DNA of 21,189 nt from CAZTTH01 sp964615975 (GCA_964615975.1 CAZTTH010000056.1:1-21189); one strand, 5' to 3'; numbered from the stretch's first letter, positions 1 through 7,741 are shown. Notes: generated by a model from the letters alone, not told the origin. Numbers and translations: made by a program.

Positions 1-774
1 AGTATGGCAATCCTTTCGGATGCTCTCCATGATTTTGGTGACAGCTTATCGCTCGGAACGGCGTGGTATTTCCAGCGGCGCTCTCAACAGGGACGGGACG
101 CAGCCTATACCTATGGCTACAAACGTTTTTCACTGCTGGGCGCCTTTGTCAATGCCATGGTCTTGACCGTCGGCTCGCTGGTCATCATCCAGGAAGCGAT
201 ACACCGGCTGATTAATCCCCAACCGGCGGATGCTCGCGGGATGGCGGTTCTCGCTGTGTTTGGAATCGCGGTCAATGGGGTGGCCATGTGGCGGTTGCAG
301 GCCGGGAAATCTCTTAATGAACGGGTGATATCCCTGCATTTCCTCGAAGACGTTTTGGGGTGGGTGGCGATCCTGATCGGCGCCGGTGTCATGCTGGTTG
401 CCGATATGCCCCGGCTCGATCCGCTGCTATCTCTCGGCATCGCGACCTTTATTCTCTTCAATGTCTACCGGCATATTCGCGGAGCGATGAAAATTGTCCT
501 GCAGGGCACGCCCGCGCACCTCACGGAAGCGCTGATTAAAAGTAAATTGACGGCAATCCCTGAGATCAGGGACCTCCATGATATCCATGTCTGGTCTCTT
601 GATGGCAATTTCAATATCATGACTGTGCATGTGATTCTGGAAACGGATCTCACCATTGCCGGCAGCGAATTCATTAAAGAAAAGATCCGGCAGGAACTAA
701 CCGCTCTTTCGATTCAGCATGCCACCATCGAATTTGAACTGCGCGAACACCAATGCGCCTATTGTGATTGTTGA
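1..774 (+). CDS. Cation diffusion facilitator (CDF) family efflux transporter, 3' part
   Basis: This is the C-terminal part of a CDF-family divalent metal exporter, which moves Zn2+ or a similar ion out of the cytoplasm, usually in exchange for protons. The reading frame is open to the left edge, and the first in-frame ATG (position 4) falls where family members are already in transmembrane helix 2, so the true start lies upstream. Counting from that ATG, the helix-2 motif gives H9 and D13, and the helix-5 motif gives H112 and D116. This HD-HD site is typical of zinc-type members. Hydrophobic helices follow at about 45-63, 82-97, 113-133 and 139-154. A cytoplasmic domain of about 85 residues comes next and contains the histidine-rich HDIHVW stretch. 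The protein ends in three closely spaced cysteines (CAYCDC), a possible metal-binding tail. The family is clear; the exact metal is inference. Confidence 0.9.
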   Translation, partial: SMAILSDALHDFGDSLSLGTAWYFQRRSQQGRDAAYTYGYKRFSLLGAFVNAMVLTVGSLVIIQEAIHRLINPQPADARGMAVLAVFGIAVNGVAMWRLQAGKSLNERVISLHFLEDVLGWVAILIGAGVMLVADMPRLDPLLSLGIATFILFNVYRHIRGAMKIVLQGTPAHLTEALIKSKLTAIPEIRDLHDIHVWSLDGNFNIMTVHVILETDLTIAGSEFIKEKIRQELTALSIQHATIEFELREHQCAYCDC

Positions 775-991
775 TTAACGGAAGTATTTTCCTGCGTGCA
801 GAAGGTCAAAAATAAAATGTGCCAGTGTGATATTCAAGGACCGAGAGATACCATCCATCATCAGGTTTGCGAAGTTTGCGAATGATAGTTAGAAAGCTCT
901 GAAGGAGCGAAAAATCCTTGGGAATTATCGCCAATCCATTTCATTTCCGAATCAGGTATAACGGGTGTTCAAATGCTCACAGCTTCGCCGT

Positions 992-1555
992 CTATAAACA
1001 TTCCAATAAATCGACCTGACCGGCTTTCGGCGTCCATTCAAATTGATATGGTTTGCTGCCATCCGAGAATATGATCATCATGATCGCGGATTGATCCGCG
1101 GGGTACATGTAACATCCATTGGGCGCCCCTGGTTCCTTGATCATCCAGCTTAAGCCATCACTCTGTATCATTTTCAATCCTGACGCAACCGGTATATCAT
1201 ACATCAAGGCGCCTTTTCCCGCCAGGGTCTGATCGCGTTGCAATGTCTCGTTTATCTGCTGCCATTTTTTTTGCCAACGGGGGCTGGATTCATTCCTCCA
1301 CAATGTCGGCACATGCGCTGCGGAAGACGGGATAGCGTTGGTTGGAGCAATCGGATCCGTCGTAGCTGACGGTGCAATAGGATGCGAATTTAACACCGTG
1401 GTCAGAGGAGAAGGCATGGTCATGACCGTGATACCTTCGGCAGCGGTCAATTCCAATTTCATCCGCTGCAATTGATCAAACAATGTCAATCCTGCTGTCA
1501 GGACAAAGATTGTCATGACAGTAAAAATCAAACCTTTTTTGACGCGTTCATTCAT
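992..1555 (-). CDS. Hypothetical membrane-anchored protein
   Basis: I do not recognise this protein of about 187 residues. The N-terminus has a basic stretch (NERVKKG) followed by one hydrophobic segment at about residues 8-27, which reads as a signal anchor. The rest should then lie in the periplasm. A low-complexity Pro/Thr/Ala/Ser-rich linker at about 45-85 is followed by a more globular C-terminal half that ends in a short hydrophobic and acidic tail (QVDLLECL). I chose the ATG at 1555; a TTG four codons upstream (1567) is also in frame. No convincing ribosome-binding site is visible. It lies downstream of acnA on the same strand, but a 190-bp repeat separates them, so co-transcription is doubtful. 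The nearest gene on its other side is the converging CDF transporter. It is probably real because of its length and its clean anchor-linker-domain layout. Confidence 0.6.
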   Translation of the reverse strand: MNERVKKGLIFTVMTIFVLTAGLTLFDQLQRMKLELTAAEGITVMTMPSPLTTVLNSHPIAPSATTDPIAPTNAIPSSAAHVPTLWRNESSPRWQKKWQQINETLQRDQTLAGKGALMYDIPVASGLKMIQSDGLSWMIKEPGAPNGCYMYPADQSAIMMIIFSDGSKPYQFEWTPKAGQVDLLECL

Positions 1556-1606
1556 CGCTATTATCAAACATCAGGCAATGGATATCAGGCTCTTATAGGC
1601 CGGAGT

Positions 1607-1795
1607 TTATACCTTTTATCATTGAGATTTCGAAAAACGATCATCTCATAATTTTGAGAGTAGACGTTCGTAGTAAGCCACGATTAGTGGCGTTCTTAGG
1701 CGTGCATGCATTGTCGCTCACGGCACTGATCGTGCCTTACTACCAACTACTTTTCAATGTTGAATTTTCGAAAACTCGAAGACGATGAGTATATA
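1607..1795. repeat. Palindromic intergenic repeat, copy A (MITE- or BIME-like)
   Basis: This repeat of about 190 bp lies between the 3' end of acnA and the start of the hypothetical membrane protein. Its core (1660-1748) matches the reverse complement of 9733-9821 at about 81 of 89 positions by hand alignment. Within it, the arms 1670-1689 and 1724-1743 are inverted copies of each other (18 of 20 positions), separated by 34 nt that contain the palindrome GCATGC. Similarity to the second copy continues into the flanks, which carry a TTTCGAAAA motif on each side (around 1629 and 1774) and end in a gatgagtata-like sequence on the right. The exact ends are estimated from where the two copies stop matching. 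No open reading frame fits it. Confidence 0.8.
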
Positions 1796-1853
1796 AAAAA
1801 AACAAGCCAGCAGGTCAGCAAAAAGAATTCAATGGGGTTGCAGTTATGCCGCT

Positions 1854-4571
1854 TTAGTTATCCTTCAGGAACTTGCGCATCACCGTCTGGAGAATTCCGC
1901 CATTGCGGTAATATTCGACCTCCACTGGCGTATCGATACGACAAATCACAGAAATCGCGCGGGCCTTGTCAGTATCATCCAGTATGTCGATTTTTACTTC
2001 CTGCCGGGGTTTGAGCTGGTCGTCGATTTGAATCGAGTAGTATTCACGTCCCGTCAGGTTCAGTGATTCAGCATTGTCACCAGACTTATATTGTAATGGC
2101 AATACTCCCATACCCACCAGATTACTGCGGTGAATCCGTTCGAAACTTTCCGCCAATACGGCGCGCACTCCCAATAAATAAGTGCCTTTCGCAGCCCAGT
2201 CCCGACTCGAGCCGGTGCCATATTCTTTTCCCGCCAGCACCATCAATGGCGTTCCGCTTTCCTGGTATTTCATACTGGCGTCATAAATTGTTTCAACCTG
2301 ATCATCCGGAAAATACATGGTCCAACCGCCTTCCGTTCCCGGAGCCAACTGATTGCGCAGACGGATATTGCCAAACGTCCCCCGCGTCATCACCCGGTCG
2401 TTGCCGCGACGGGCGCCGAAGGAATTGAAATCTTTTCGTTCAACCCCTTGCGCGATAAGATATTGTCCGGCCGGCATCTTCGACGGGATAACTCCGGCCG
2501 GTGAAATATGATCGGTGGTCACGGAATTGCCCACCTTGACCAATACTCGAGCATTGACGATCGGTTGGATTGCTGCCGCATCCGCACTCAAGTCAATGAA
2601 AAACGGCGGCTCCTGAATGTAGGTGGATTTTTCATTCCAGGGATAAAGCGCGCTTTTGGCGATCGGAATCGCGTTCCATTTGGCATTGCTCTTTTCGATT
2701 CCCTGATATTCCTTATTGAACAATTCAGGCTTCAATGCCTGATCGTAAATTCCGGCGATTTCTTCCTGTGACGGCCAGATTTCCTTGAGATACACCGGTC
2801 GGCCGTTGTTGTCTGTGCCCACAGGGTCGGTCGTCAGGTCAATATCCGTGGTGCCGGCCAGGGCATAGGCGACCACCAAAGGCGGTGATGCCAGATAGTT
2901 GGCCTTGATGTGGGGATGGATGCGGCCTTCGAAATTGCGGTTGCCACTCAGCACTCCGGAGACCACCAGGTCAGCGCCTTTAATTGCCTCAACCACTTTT
3001 TCCGGCAATGGACCGCTGTTGCCGATACAGGTCGTACACCCATAACCCACGGTGTAAAATCCCAATTTTTCCAAGTATGGAGTCAACCCGGCATTATTCA
3101 AATACTGAGTAACCACCTTGGAACCAGGCGCCATGCTGGTTTTGACGAATGACTGCACCTTCAACCCGCGTTCGACGGCTTTTTTCGCCAACAAACCAGC
3201 GCCGATCATCACCGAAGGATTGCTCGTGTTCGTGCAGGAGGTAATCGCCGCCAGGACCACCGCGCCATGGGTGATCGAGGCGTCAGGATGGCCGTTGCCG
3301 GCGATCTTTCCATGGCGATCCAGAGCGTCATCGTCGAGACCATAACCACCTTCCTTGAGCGAAATTTTTAACGCTTTTTTCAAGTTTGGCCCCACCTCGG
3401 ATAAGGCCAGGCGATCCTGGGGCCGTTTCGGTCCGGCCAGACAGGGTTCGATGGTGTTTAAATCGAGAGTGATGATATCGCTGAACCCTGGATCCGGAGT
3501 CGTGTCAGTGCGGAACAATCCCTGTTCCTTGCAATACGCTTCCACCAGGCTAACCGTCGCCTCTGTCCGTCCGGTGCGGCGGAGATAATTCAGCGTTTCA
3601 TGGTCGATCGGGAAAAAGCCCATGGTGGCGCCATATTCCGGCGCCATGTTAGCGATGGTGGCGCGATCAGGCAGGGTCATTTGACTTAATCCCGGCCCGA
3701 AGAATTCGACGAATTTATCGACCACCCCTTTTTTGCGCAGGATTTGCGTCACCGTCAAGGTCAGGTCAGTGGCCGTCACCCCTTCACGCAGCCGCCCGGT
3801 CACCTTGAAACCGACGACCTTGGGAATCAACATATAAAGCGGCTGCCCCAGCATCACGGCTTCGGCCTCGATCCCGCCGACCCCCCAACCGACAATCCCC
3901 AATCCATTGATCATGGTGGTATGACTGTCGGTGCCCACCAGGCTGTCCGGATAGACGACGGTTTCACCATTCACGGTCTGTGACCACACTGCCCTGGCGA
4001 TATATTCAAGATTAACCTGATGGACGATGCCGCTTGCCGGCGGCACGACGCTGAAGTTAGCGAATGACTGCTGGCCCCAACGGAGAAATTCATACCGTTC
4101 CTGATTGCGTTCGAACTCGATTTCAGAGTTTCGCTCCAATGCCATTGATTGACCAAAGAGATCGACCTGCACCGAGTGGTCGATGACCAGATGAACCGGG
4201 ACGATGGGATTGATTTTTTGCGGGTTACCCCCCATGCGGTTCATCGCTGAGCGCATGGCGGCAAGATCAACAACACAGGGAACCCCGGTAAAATCCTGAA
4301 GAATGACGCGGGCAGGTTTAAAAGGGATTTCATCGGCCACGGAGACGCGGGGATTCCAATTGGCCAGTTTCGCGATATCCGACTCACTGACGATATAATC
4401 GTCGTGATGCCGGAGCGCGCTTTCAAGCAATACCTTGAGTGAAAATGGCAGTTGCGCGACGGTATTGAAGCCCTGTTTCGCCAGCGCCGCCAGACTGTAA
4501 AAAGCATACGTGCCGTGAGGGGTGGTTAATGTCGACTTGGTTCCAGCGTAACCGGTGGTTGATTTACCCAT
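1854..4571 (-). CDS. acnA: Aconitate hydratase AcnA
   Basis: This enzyme isomerises citrate to isocitrate through cis-aconitate in the citric acid cycle, using a [4Fe-4S] cluster in the cytoplasm. At 905 residues it is full length for the AcnA/IRP1 class. The cluster cysteines are visible as C446 in TSCTNTSNP and as C512 and C515 in YGCTTCIGNSGP. The N-terminal part carries DFTGVPCVVDLAAMR (about 93-107) and the active-site region GTDSHTTM (about 213-220). The C-terminal swivel domain contains DHISPAG and GARRGND, and later YGTGSSRDWAAKG. The ATG at 4571 is supported by an AAGGAG sequence just upstream. It appears to be a single gene with about 240 bp before the upstream Hsp20 gene. A T-run follows the stop on the coding strand, but I see no clear stem for a terminator. 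Nothing in the protein looks damaged. Confidence 0.97.
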   Translation of the reverse strand: MGKSTTGYAGTKSTLTTPHGTYAFYSLAALAKQGFNTVAQLPFSLKVLLESALRHHDDYIVSESDIAKLANWNPRVSVADEIPFKPARVILQDFTGVPCVVDLAAMRSAMNRMGGNPQKINPIVPVHLVIDHSVQVDLFGQSMALERNSEIEFERNQERYEFLRWGQQSFANFSVVPPASGIVHQVNLEYIARAVWSQTVNGETVVYPDSLVGTDSHTTMINGLGIVGWGVGGIEAEAVMLGQPLYMLIPKVVGFKVTGRLREGVTATDLTLTVTQILRKKGVVDKFVEFFGPGLSQMTLPDRATIANMAPEYGATMGFFPIDHETLNYLRRTGRTEATVSLVEAYCKEQGLFRTDTTPDPGFSDIITLDLNTIEPCLAGPKRPQDRLALSEVGPNLKKALKISLKEGGYGLDDDALDRHGKIAGNGHPDASITHGAVVLAAITSCTNTSNPSVMIGAGLLAKKAVERGLKVQSFVKTSMAPGSKVVTQYLNNAGLTPYLEKLGFYTVGYGCTTCIGNSGPLPEKVVEAIKGADLVVSGVLSGNRNFEGRIHPHIKANYLASPPLVVAYALAGTTDIDLTTDPVGTDNNGRPVYLKEIWPSQEEIAGIYDQALKPELFNKEYQGIEKSNAKWNAIPIAKSALYPWNEKSTYIQEPPFFIDLSADAAAIQPIVNARVLVKVGNSVTTDHISPAGVIPSKMPAGQYLIAQGVERKDFNSFGARRGNDRVMTRGTFGNIRLRNQLAPGTEGGWTMYFPDDQVETIYDASMKYQESGTPLMVLAGKEYGTGSSRDWAAKGTYLLGVRAVLAESFERIHRSNLVGMGVLPLQYKSGDNAESLNLTGREYYSIQIDDQLKPRQEVKIDILDDTDKARAISVICRIDTPVEVEYYRNGGILQTVMRKFLKDN

Positions 4572-4686
4572 GAATGAATTCTCCTTGAAAAGATAACTTA
4601 GGCAATTGGGATTGGATCAAAATATGCAATAGCGGATGGATTGATTATGAAAAATCAGACAATCCCAAATTCCATCTTGATTGTTT

Positions 4687-4720
4687 GTATATACTCATCA
4701 CTTCATGATGAGCATTATAC
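4687..4720. promoter_or_regulatory. Palindromic hairpin upstream of acnA
   Basis: A perfect 7-bp inverted repeat (CTCATCA at 4694-4700 and TGATGAG at 4706-4712) encloses a 5-nt loop. It is extended by a second 5-bp pairing of GTATA (4687-4691) with TATAC (4716-4720). It lies about 120-150 bp upstream of the acnA start and about 35 bp beyond the Hsp20 terminator. The dyad could be an operator or an RNA stem in the acnA leader; the sequence does not decide between them. A 12-nt string at 4688-4699 also matches the right end of repeat copy A, read on the opposite strand. Confidence 0.4.
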
Positions 4721-4754
4721 CTTATTATCTGCCGGTTCGCCATAAGTGAGGAAC

Positions 4755-4778
4755 AAAAAAGGCGGCATCACGCCGCCT
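4755..4778 (-). terminator. Intrinsic terminator of the Hsp20 cluster
   Basis: Read on the minus strand, this is a 7-bp GC-rich stem (AGGCGGC at 4778-4772 paired with GCCGCCT at 4766-4760) with a 5-nt loop, followed directly by a run of six T. It lies 36 bp past the stop codon of the last Hsp20 gene (4814). The layout is that of a classic rho-independent terminator and should separate the heat shock genes from acnA transcription. Confidence 0.9.
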
Positions 4779-4813
4779 GGATTAAGAAAAACCCTGCCCC
4801 ATTCATTGATTAA

Positions 4814-5332
4814 TTACCCGGATAACACCGGAATGGCTTTGCCTTTGACCATTCGTTTGGCATCTTTGGGCACGGTAATTTTCAGGATGCCGTTCTTATA
4901 CACCGCTTTGGTTTTATCAAGCTTCACATCATCAGGTAACGCGATTACACGAGAGAAACTGCCATATGTGCTTTCGATCCGATGCACCTTATCTTTTTCG
5001 CTCCGGTGTTCCTGTCGCTTTTCCCCTCGCAATATCAATCGTCCTTCTTCCGCGGTCACCTGAATATCCTTTTCATCCATTCCCGGCATTTCCGCTTCAA
5101 TATGTATTTCGTCCTCTGTTTCGCTGATATTTACCTTGGTGGTCATGGTGGGAAAATCCCAATTTAATGAAGTCAATCCCGACCAGTCATTGAAATGCCG
5201 TTCAAAAAAACGCTCGAAAGGATCGCAAGATACAGATTTTTCCGGATTCTGATCAGGAATTAATTGATTGGATGTTTTTTGTACAACCGCATCTTTTTTC
5301 CAATTAAATGGGATTAAATCTTTCAGTTTCAT
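4814..5332 (-). CDS. hsp20: Small heat shock protein, Hsp20/alpha-crystallin family (first of three, promoter-distal)
   Basis: This is an ATP-independent holdase chaperone of 172 residues that binds unfolding proteins in the cytoplasm until refolding systems can act. An N-terminal arm of about 63 residues has a polar start and a Phe-rich segment (FERFFERHFNDW), which in this family helps oligomer formation and client binding. The alpha-crystallin domain spans about 64-158 and includes the conserved AEMPGMDEKDI and the closing NGILKITVPK. The short C-terminal tail holds an IPV motif (KAIPVLSG), the I-x-I/V element that docks onto neighbouring subunits. The start has a strong AAGGAGGG site upstream. 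It is the last gene of the cluster before the terminator, with 135 bp and a long hairpin between it and the preceding Hsp20 gene. It is the longest of the three paralogues. Confidence 0.95.
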   Translation of the reverse strand: MKLKDLIPFNWKKDAVVQKTSNQLIPDQNPEKSVSCDPFERFFERHFNDWSGLTSLNWDFPTMTTKVNISETEDEIHIEAEMPGMDEKDIQVTAEEGRLILRGEKRQEHRSEKDKVHRIESTYGSFSRVIALPDDVKLDKTKAVYKNGILKITVPKDAKRMVKGKAIPVLSG

Positions 5333-5367
5333 TTTACTGCCCTCCTTTCTCTTTTGTCACTTGATCA

Positions 5368-5429
5368 AGGTCATCGCCTGGTGGCGATTATATGGTTATG
5401 AGTTTAATTGCCACCCCCGGCGATGACCT
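5368..5429 (-). other. Long intercistronic hairpin between two Hsp20 genes
   Basis: An 11-bp perfect inverted repeat (AGGTCATCGCC at 5368-5378 and GGCGATGACCT at 5419-5429) is continued inward by GGTGGC/GCCACC (5380-5385 with 5410-5415) and four further pairs. The result is a roughly 21-bp stem with a small bulge and a 16-nt loop. It lies between the stop of one Hsp20 gene (5468) and the ribosome-binding site of the next (about 5341-5348). No T-run follows in the direction of transcription, so it is not a standard terminator. It may stabilise or partition the operon mRNA, which is inference. Confidence 0.6.
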
Positions 5430-5467
5430 CGCTTGGTTATTGCCTCGCATGATGATTGGGTTATTCC

Positions 5468-5857
5468 TTACCCCACTTTTACCGCGATGCGTTTGGGTTT
5501 GGCCGCCTCGCGCTTCGGCAGCGTCAGTTGGAGTATGCCATTTTTAATCCGGGCTTGAATCTTGTTTTCATCCACGACATTGGCGACTTCGAATTCCCGT
5601 TCAAAGTTCCCGACTTCGTATTCGGCATACGAACGATCGTAACCGGAAAAGGTTTCGCTCTGCACTCTGCCCAGGATGGTCAAAACTCCGTCTTCAAGTT
5701 TAACGTCGACGCCATTTTCGTCTACGCCCGGCATTTCCACCGCTAAATTATATTCTTCCTCGGTTTCCCAGATGTCGACTTTCGGGGTGAAAGTGAACTG
5801 GTTAACCGGAGTCGCGGTGGCCGTGGTTTCACTTTTTTGTATTGCGGTATTTTTCAT
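5468..5857 (-). CDS. hsp20: Small heat shock protein, Hsp20/alpha-crystallin family (second of three)
   Basis: This is a 129-residue Hsp20-family holdase with a very short N-terminal arm (about 24 residues, Thr/Ala-rich), so it is almost entirely alpha-crystallin domain (about 25-118). The conserved features are KVDIWETEEEYNLAVEMPGV, VDVKLEDGVLTI and KNGILQLTLPK. The tail carries the subunit-docking I-A-V motif (KRIAVKVG). The short N-terminal arm suggests smaller oligomers or mixed assembly with its neighbours, which is inference. Its ATG follows an AAGGAGA site. It lies 61 bp downstream of the third paralogue and shares little N-terminal sequence with it, so the three copies are old paralogues and not a recent duplication. 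Confidence 0.95.
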   Translation of the reverse strand: MKNTAIQKSETTATATPVNQFTFTPKVDIWETEEEYNLAVEMPGVDENGVDVKLEDGVLTILGRVQSETFSGYDRSYAEYEVGNFEREFEVANVVDENKIQARIKNGILQLTLPKREAAKPKRIAVKVG

Positions 5858-5918
5858 TGCTTGATCTCCTTTTATTTAATTAGATTATTGCGCTCAGATA
5901 ATTGTTTATTGACCTGAC

Positions 5919-6353
5919 TCAGCCTTTAACCTTGATCGATTTCGGTTTGTCCTCTTCAGCTCGGGCCAGGGTGATTTTCAATATTCCATTCTTATATTCC
6001 GCGATGACCTTGTTGGCATCGATGCGATAAGGAAGATTGATTTCGCGACTGAACTTGCCGCTGAATCTTTCACTCCGTTGATAGGCTTCGTTTTCCGTCT
6101 TCGCCCGACTGGGGATTTCCCCCGCGATGGTGAGCTTGGAATTATGCACATTGATTTGCAATTCACCGGGTTCGACGCCTGGCAATTCGCTGGTGACAAT
6201 CAAGCCCTCGCGATTTGACCACAGATTGATTTTGGGATAAACATTTGAACTTACCCGACGCTGGGATTCTGTTTGCACTCCCAGATTCAGTTCGTCAAAA
6301 AGCCGTCCCAGGTTTGATAATTGTGAGTATAAGGTTGTGGTTGGCCAATACAT
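5919..6353 (-). CDS. hsp20: Small heat shock protein, Hsp20/alpha-crystallin family (third of three, promoter-proximal)
   Basis: This 144-residue Hsp20-family chaperone is the first gene transcribed in the cluster. The N-terminal arm of about 40 residues begins with an aromatic-rich segment (MYWPTTTLYSQL) and has the LGRLFDEL stretch common in bacterial members. The alpha-crystallin domain runs from about 41 to 133, with TSELPGVEPGELQI, an EAYQRSERFSGKFSREI loop and KNGILKITL. The tail contains an I-K-V docking motif (KSIKVKG). Translation should be strong, because an AGGAGGTG site lies 5 nt before the ATG. The promoter should lie in the AT-rich 271-bp region shared with the divergent corA gene. 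Confidence 0.95.
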   Translation of the reverse strand: MYWPTTTLYSQLSNLGRLFDELNLGVQTESQRRVSSNVYPKINLWSNREGLIVTSELPGVEPGELQINVHNSKLTIAGEIPSRAKTENEAYQRSERFSGKFSREINLPYRIDANKVIAEYKNGILKITLARAEEDKPKSIKVKG

Positions 6354-6358
6354 GATGA

Positions 6359-6366
6359 CACCTCCT
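6359..6366 (-). promoter_or_regulatory. Near-perfect Shine-Dalgarno site of the first Hsp20 gene
   Basis: On the minus strand the sequence AGGAGGTG lies 5 nt upstream of the ATG at 6353. It matches the 16S rRNA tail almost fully and fixes this start codon. The leader before it is AT-rich, and I found no complementary stretch nearby that would hide the site. Confidence 0.85.
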
Positions 6367-6507
6367 GTTATGATTATTATTATTTATGAGTGTTGTTATG
6401 GCGTTTTGATTGGTATTTTTCACCCAATCATATTTTTCTTGATTTTTGATGAGCTCTGACCATGCCAGTCTCTGAAGCAAAATTCATATCTAATTTAATT
6501 ACAATAA

Positions 6508-6538
6508 ATTATAATTATTATTCGGGCGCGAAATTCAA
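6508..6538 (-). promoter_or_regulatory. Candidate promoter for the Hsp20 cluster
   Basis: On the minus strand, TTGAAT (6538-6533) and a perfect TATAAT (6513-6508) are separated by 19 bp, which is slightly longer than ideal for a housekeeping sigma factor. The predicted 5' leader would be about 145 nt. No sigma-32-type CTTGAAA/CCCCAT pair and no CIRCE dyad is visible in this divergent region, so heat control is not evident from the DNA. The rest of 6354-6624 is AT-rich and holds only a weak 6-bp hairpin at 6408-6429. Confidence 0.3.
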
Positions 6539-6624
6539 TCGTTTTGTGACAGATTGACACGTCGGTCAGCAGAACCAGGTCGTCATATTTTCACAGTGAT
6601 GAAGATAATTAAAGGGAAATAATC

Positions 6625-7719
6625 ATGTTTAAGAAACGAACGCCGGTGGTGGGCTCGATTCCCGGAACGTTGGTGGTTGACGCAACCGGAGTCAAACCGA
6701 GAATTTGCGTCATTGATTACACCGCTGATGGAGTCCAGCAAACCGAGATCAATGACGTGGAGGAGCTGGTCAAATTCAAAGCGGCAAAAAGTGTGACCTG
6801 GGTGGACGTGCAGGGTTTGGGCGACGCCGCCATCCTCAAGCGTATCAGTGAGATTTTCGAATTACATCCCCTGACCATGGCAGACATTGTCAATGTTCCT
6901 TCACGCCCAAAAGCGGAGGATCATGCCGATTATCTCCTGATTATTACCATCATGGTGACGATGATGAAGATGCCGATTGTGAATACCGAACAGGTCAGCA
7001 TTGTGTTGGGCGCCAATTTTGTCCTGACCTTTCAGGAAAACTTTACCGGCGATGTCATGGATCCGGTACGCGAACGCATTCACCATGGCCGCGGTCCCAT
7101 GCGCCACCATGGCAGTGATTATCTCGCTTATGCAATTACCGACGCCATTATCGATGGGTACTATCCGGTGGTTGAGGAACTGGGAGAGTATCTCGAAGAA
7201 CTCGAAGAAAAAATCATCAGCGATCCGGATAAGAACACCTTGAGAGCGGTATACAATGTCAAACGCGAATTAATGACCTTGCGGCGCTCAATCTGGCCGA
7301 AACGTGAGTTTCTCACGGTCCTGATCCGTGACGAAAGCAAACTGATCAAAAAAGCGACTCGGATTTATCTTCGCGATTGTTACGATCATTGTGTGCAGTT
7401 AATCGATGTGCTGGAGACTTACCGGGAAACCTGCGGCAGTTTTATCGAAGTCTACATGTCGAGCATGAGCAAGAAACTGAATGAAGTCATGAAAGTTCTT
7501 ACCATTATCTCCACGGTATTTATTCCGCTGTCGTTTCTGGCCGGAATTTTTGGCATGAATTTTAAGTATATGCCGGAACTGGAGTGGCAGCATGGCTATC
7601 TGATCTTCTGGATAATCACCCTGATTTCAGGAGGTGGAATGCTCTTCTTTTTTTATCGCCTGGGCTGGTTGGATTTCGATCGTGAGAACGGCCTGATAAC
7701 CAAGAAAACCAAAGACTGA
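6625..7719 (+). CDS. corA: CorA-family magnesium/cobalt transporter
   Basis: This is a pentameric inner-membrane channel for Mg2+ (and Co2+/Ni2+) of 364 residues, a normal length for the family. The large N-terminal cytoplasmic domain (about 1-285) includes WVDVQGLGD near 59-67 and a long acidic/basic stalk helix (ELGEYLEELEEKI). Two transmembrane helices lie at the C-terminus: about 290-309, ending in the signature GMN at 310-312 (FGMNF), and about 325-345. The loop between them (MPELEWQ) contains the Glu usual at the outer mouth of the pore. The cytoplasmic end is Lys-rich. The ATG is preceded by an AAAGGGAAA site. It is the first gene of a plus-strand operon with birA 22 bp downstream. A 5-bp hairpin sits across its stop codon (7718-7732). 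Confidence 0.95.
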   Translation: MFKKRTPVVGSIPGTLVVDATGVKPRICVIDYTADGVQQTEINDVEELVKFKAAKSVTWVDVQGLGDAAILKRISEIFELHPLTMADIVNVPSRPKAEDHADYLLIITIMVTMMKMPIVNTEQVSIVLGANFVLTFQENFTGDVMDPVRERIHHGRGPMRHHGSDYLAYAITDAIIDGYYPVVEELGEYLEELEEKIISDPDKNTLRAVYNVKRELMTLRRSIWPKREFLTVLIRDESKLIKKATRIYLRDCYDHCVQLIDVLETYRETCGSFIEVYMSSMSKKLNEVMKVLTIISTVFIPLSFLAGIFGMNFKYMPELEWQHGYLIFWIITLISGGGMLFFFYRLGWLDFDRENGLITKKTKD

Positions 7720-7741
7720 GCGTTATGCGCTCCCCACCATC

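Noticed and set aside
865..882. Tandem 9-bp direct repeat (GTTTGCGAA twice)
   Set aside because: Only two short units in a 217-bp gap between converging genes, with no array or dyad structure, so probably chance.
1607..1795. CRISPR repeat or attachment site interpretation of the palindromic repeat
   Set aside because: There is no regular repeat-spacer array, no cas gene and no integrase or tRNA next to either copy.
1796..1853. Intrinsic terminator after acnA
   Set aside because: There is a T-run on the coding strand, but the sequence before it does not form a convincing stem.
6354..6480. RNA thermometer (ROSE or fourU type) in the leader of the first Hsp20 gene
   Set aside because: The leader is AT-rich, and I found no stretch able to pair with the strong AGGAGGTG site, so no occluding stem is supported.
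6554..6589. Promoter for corA starting with a perfect TTGACA at 6554
   Set aside because: No acceptable -10 box is present at 16-18 bp; the nearest AT-rich hexamer is about 24 bp away.
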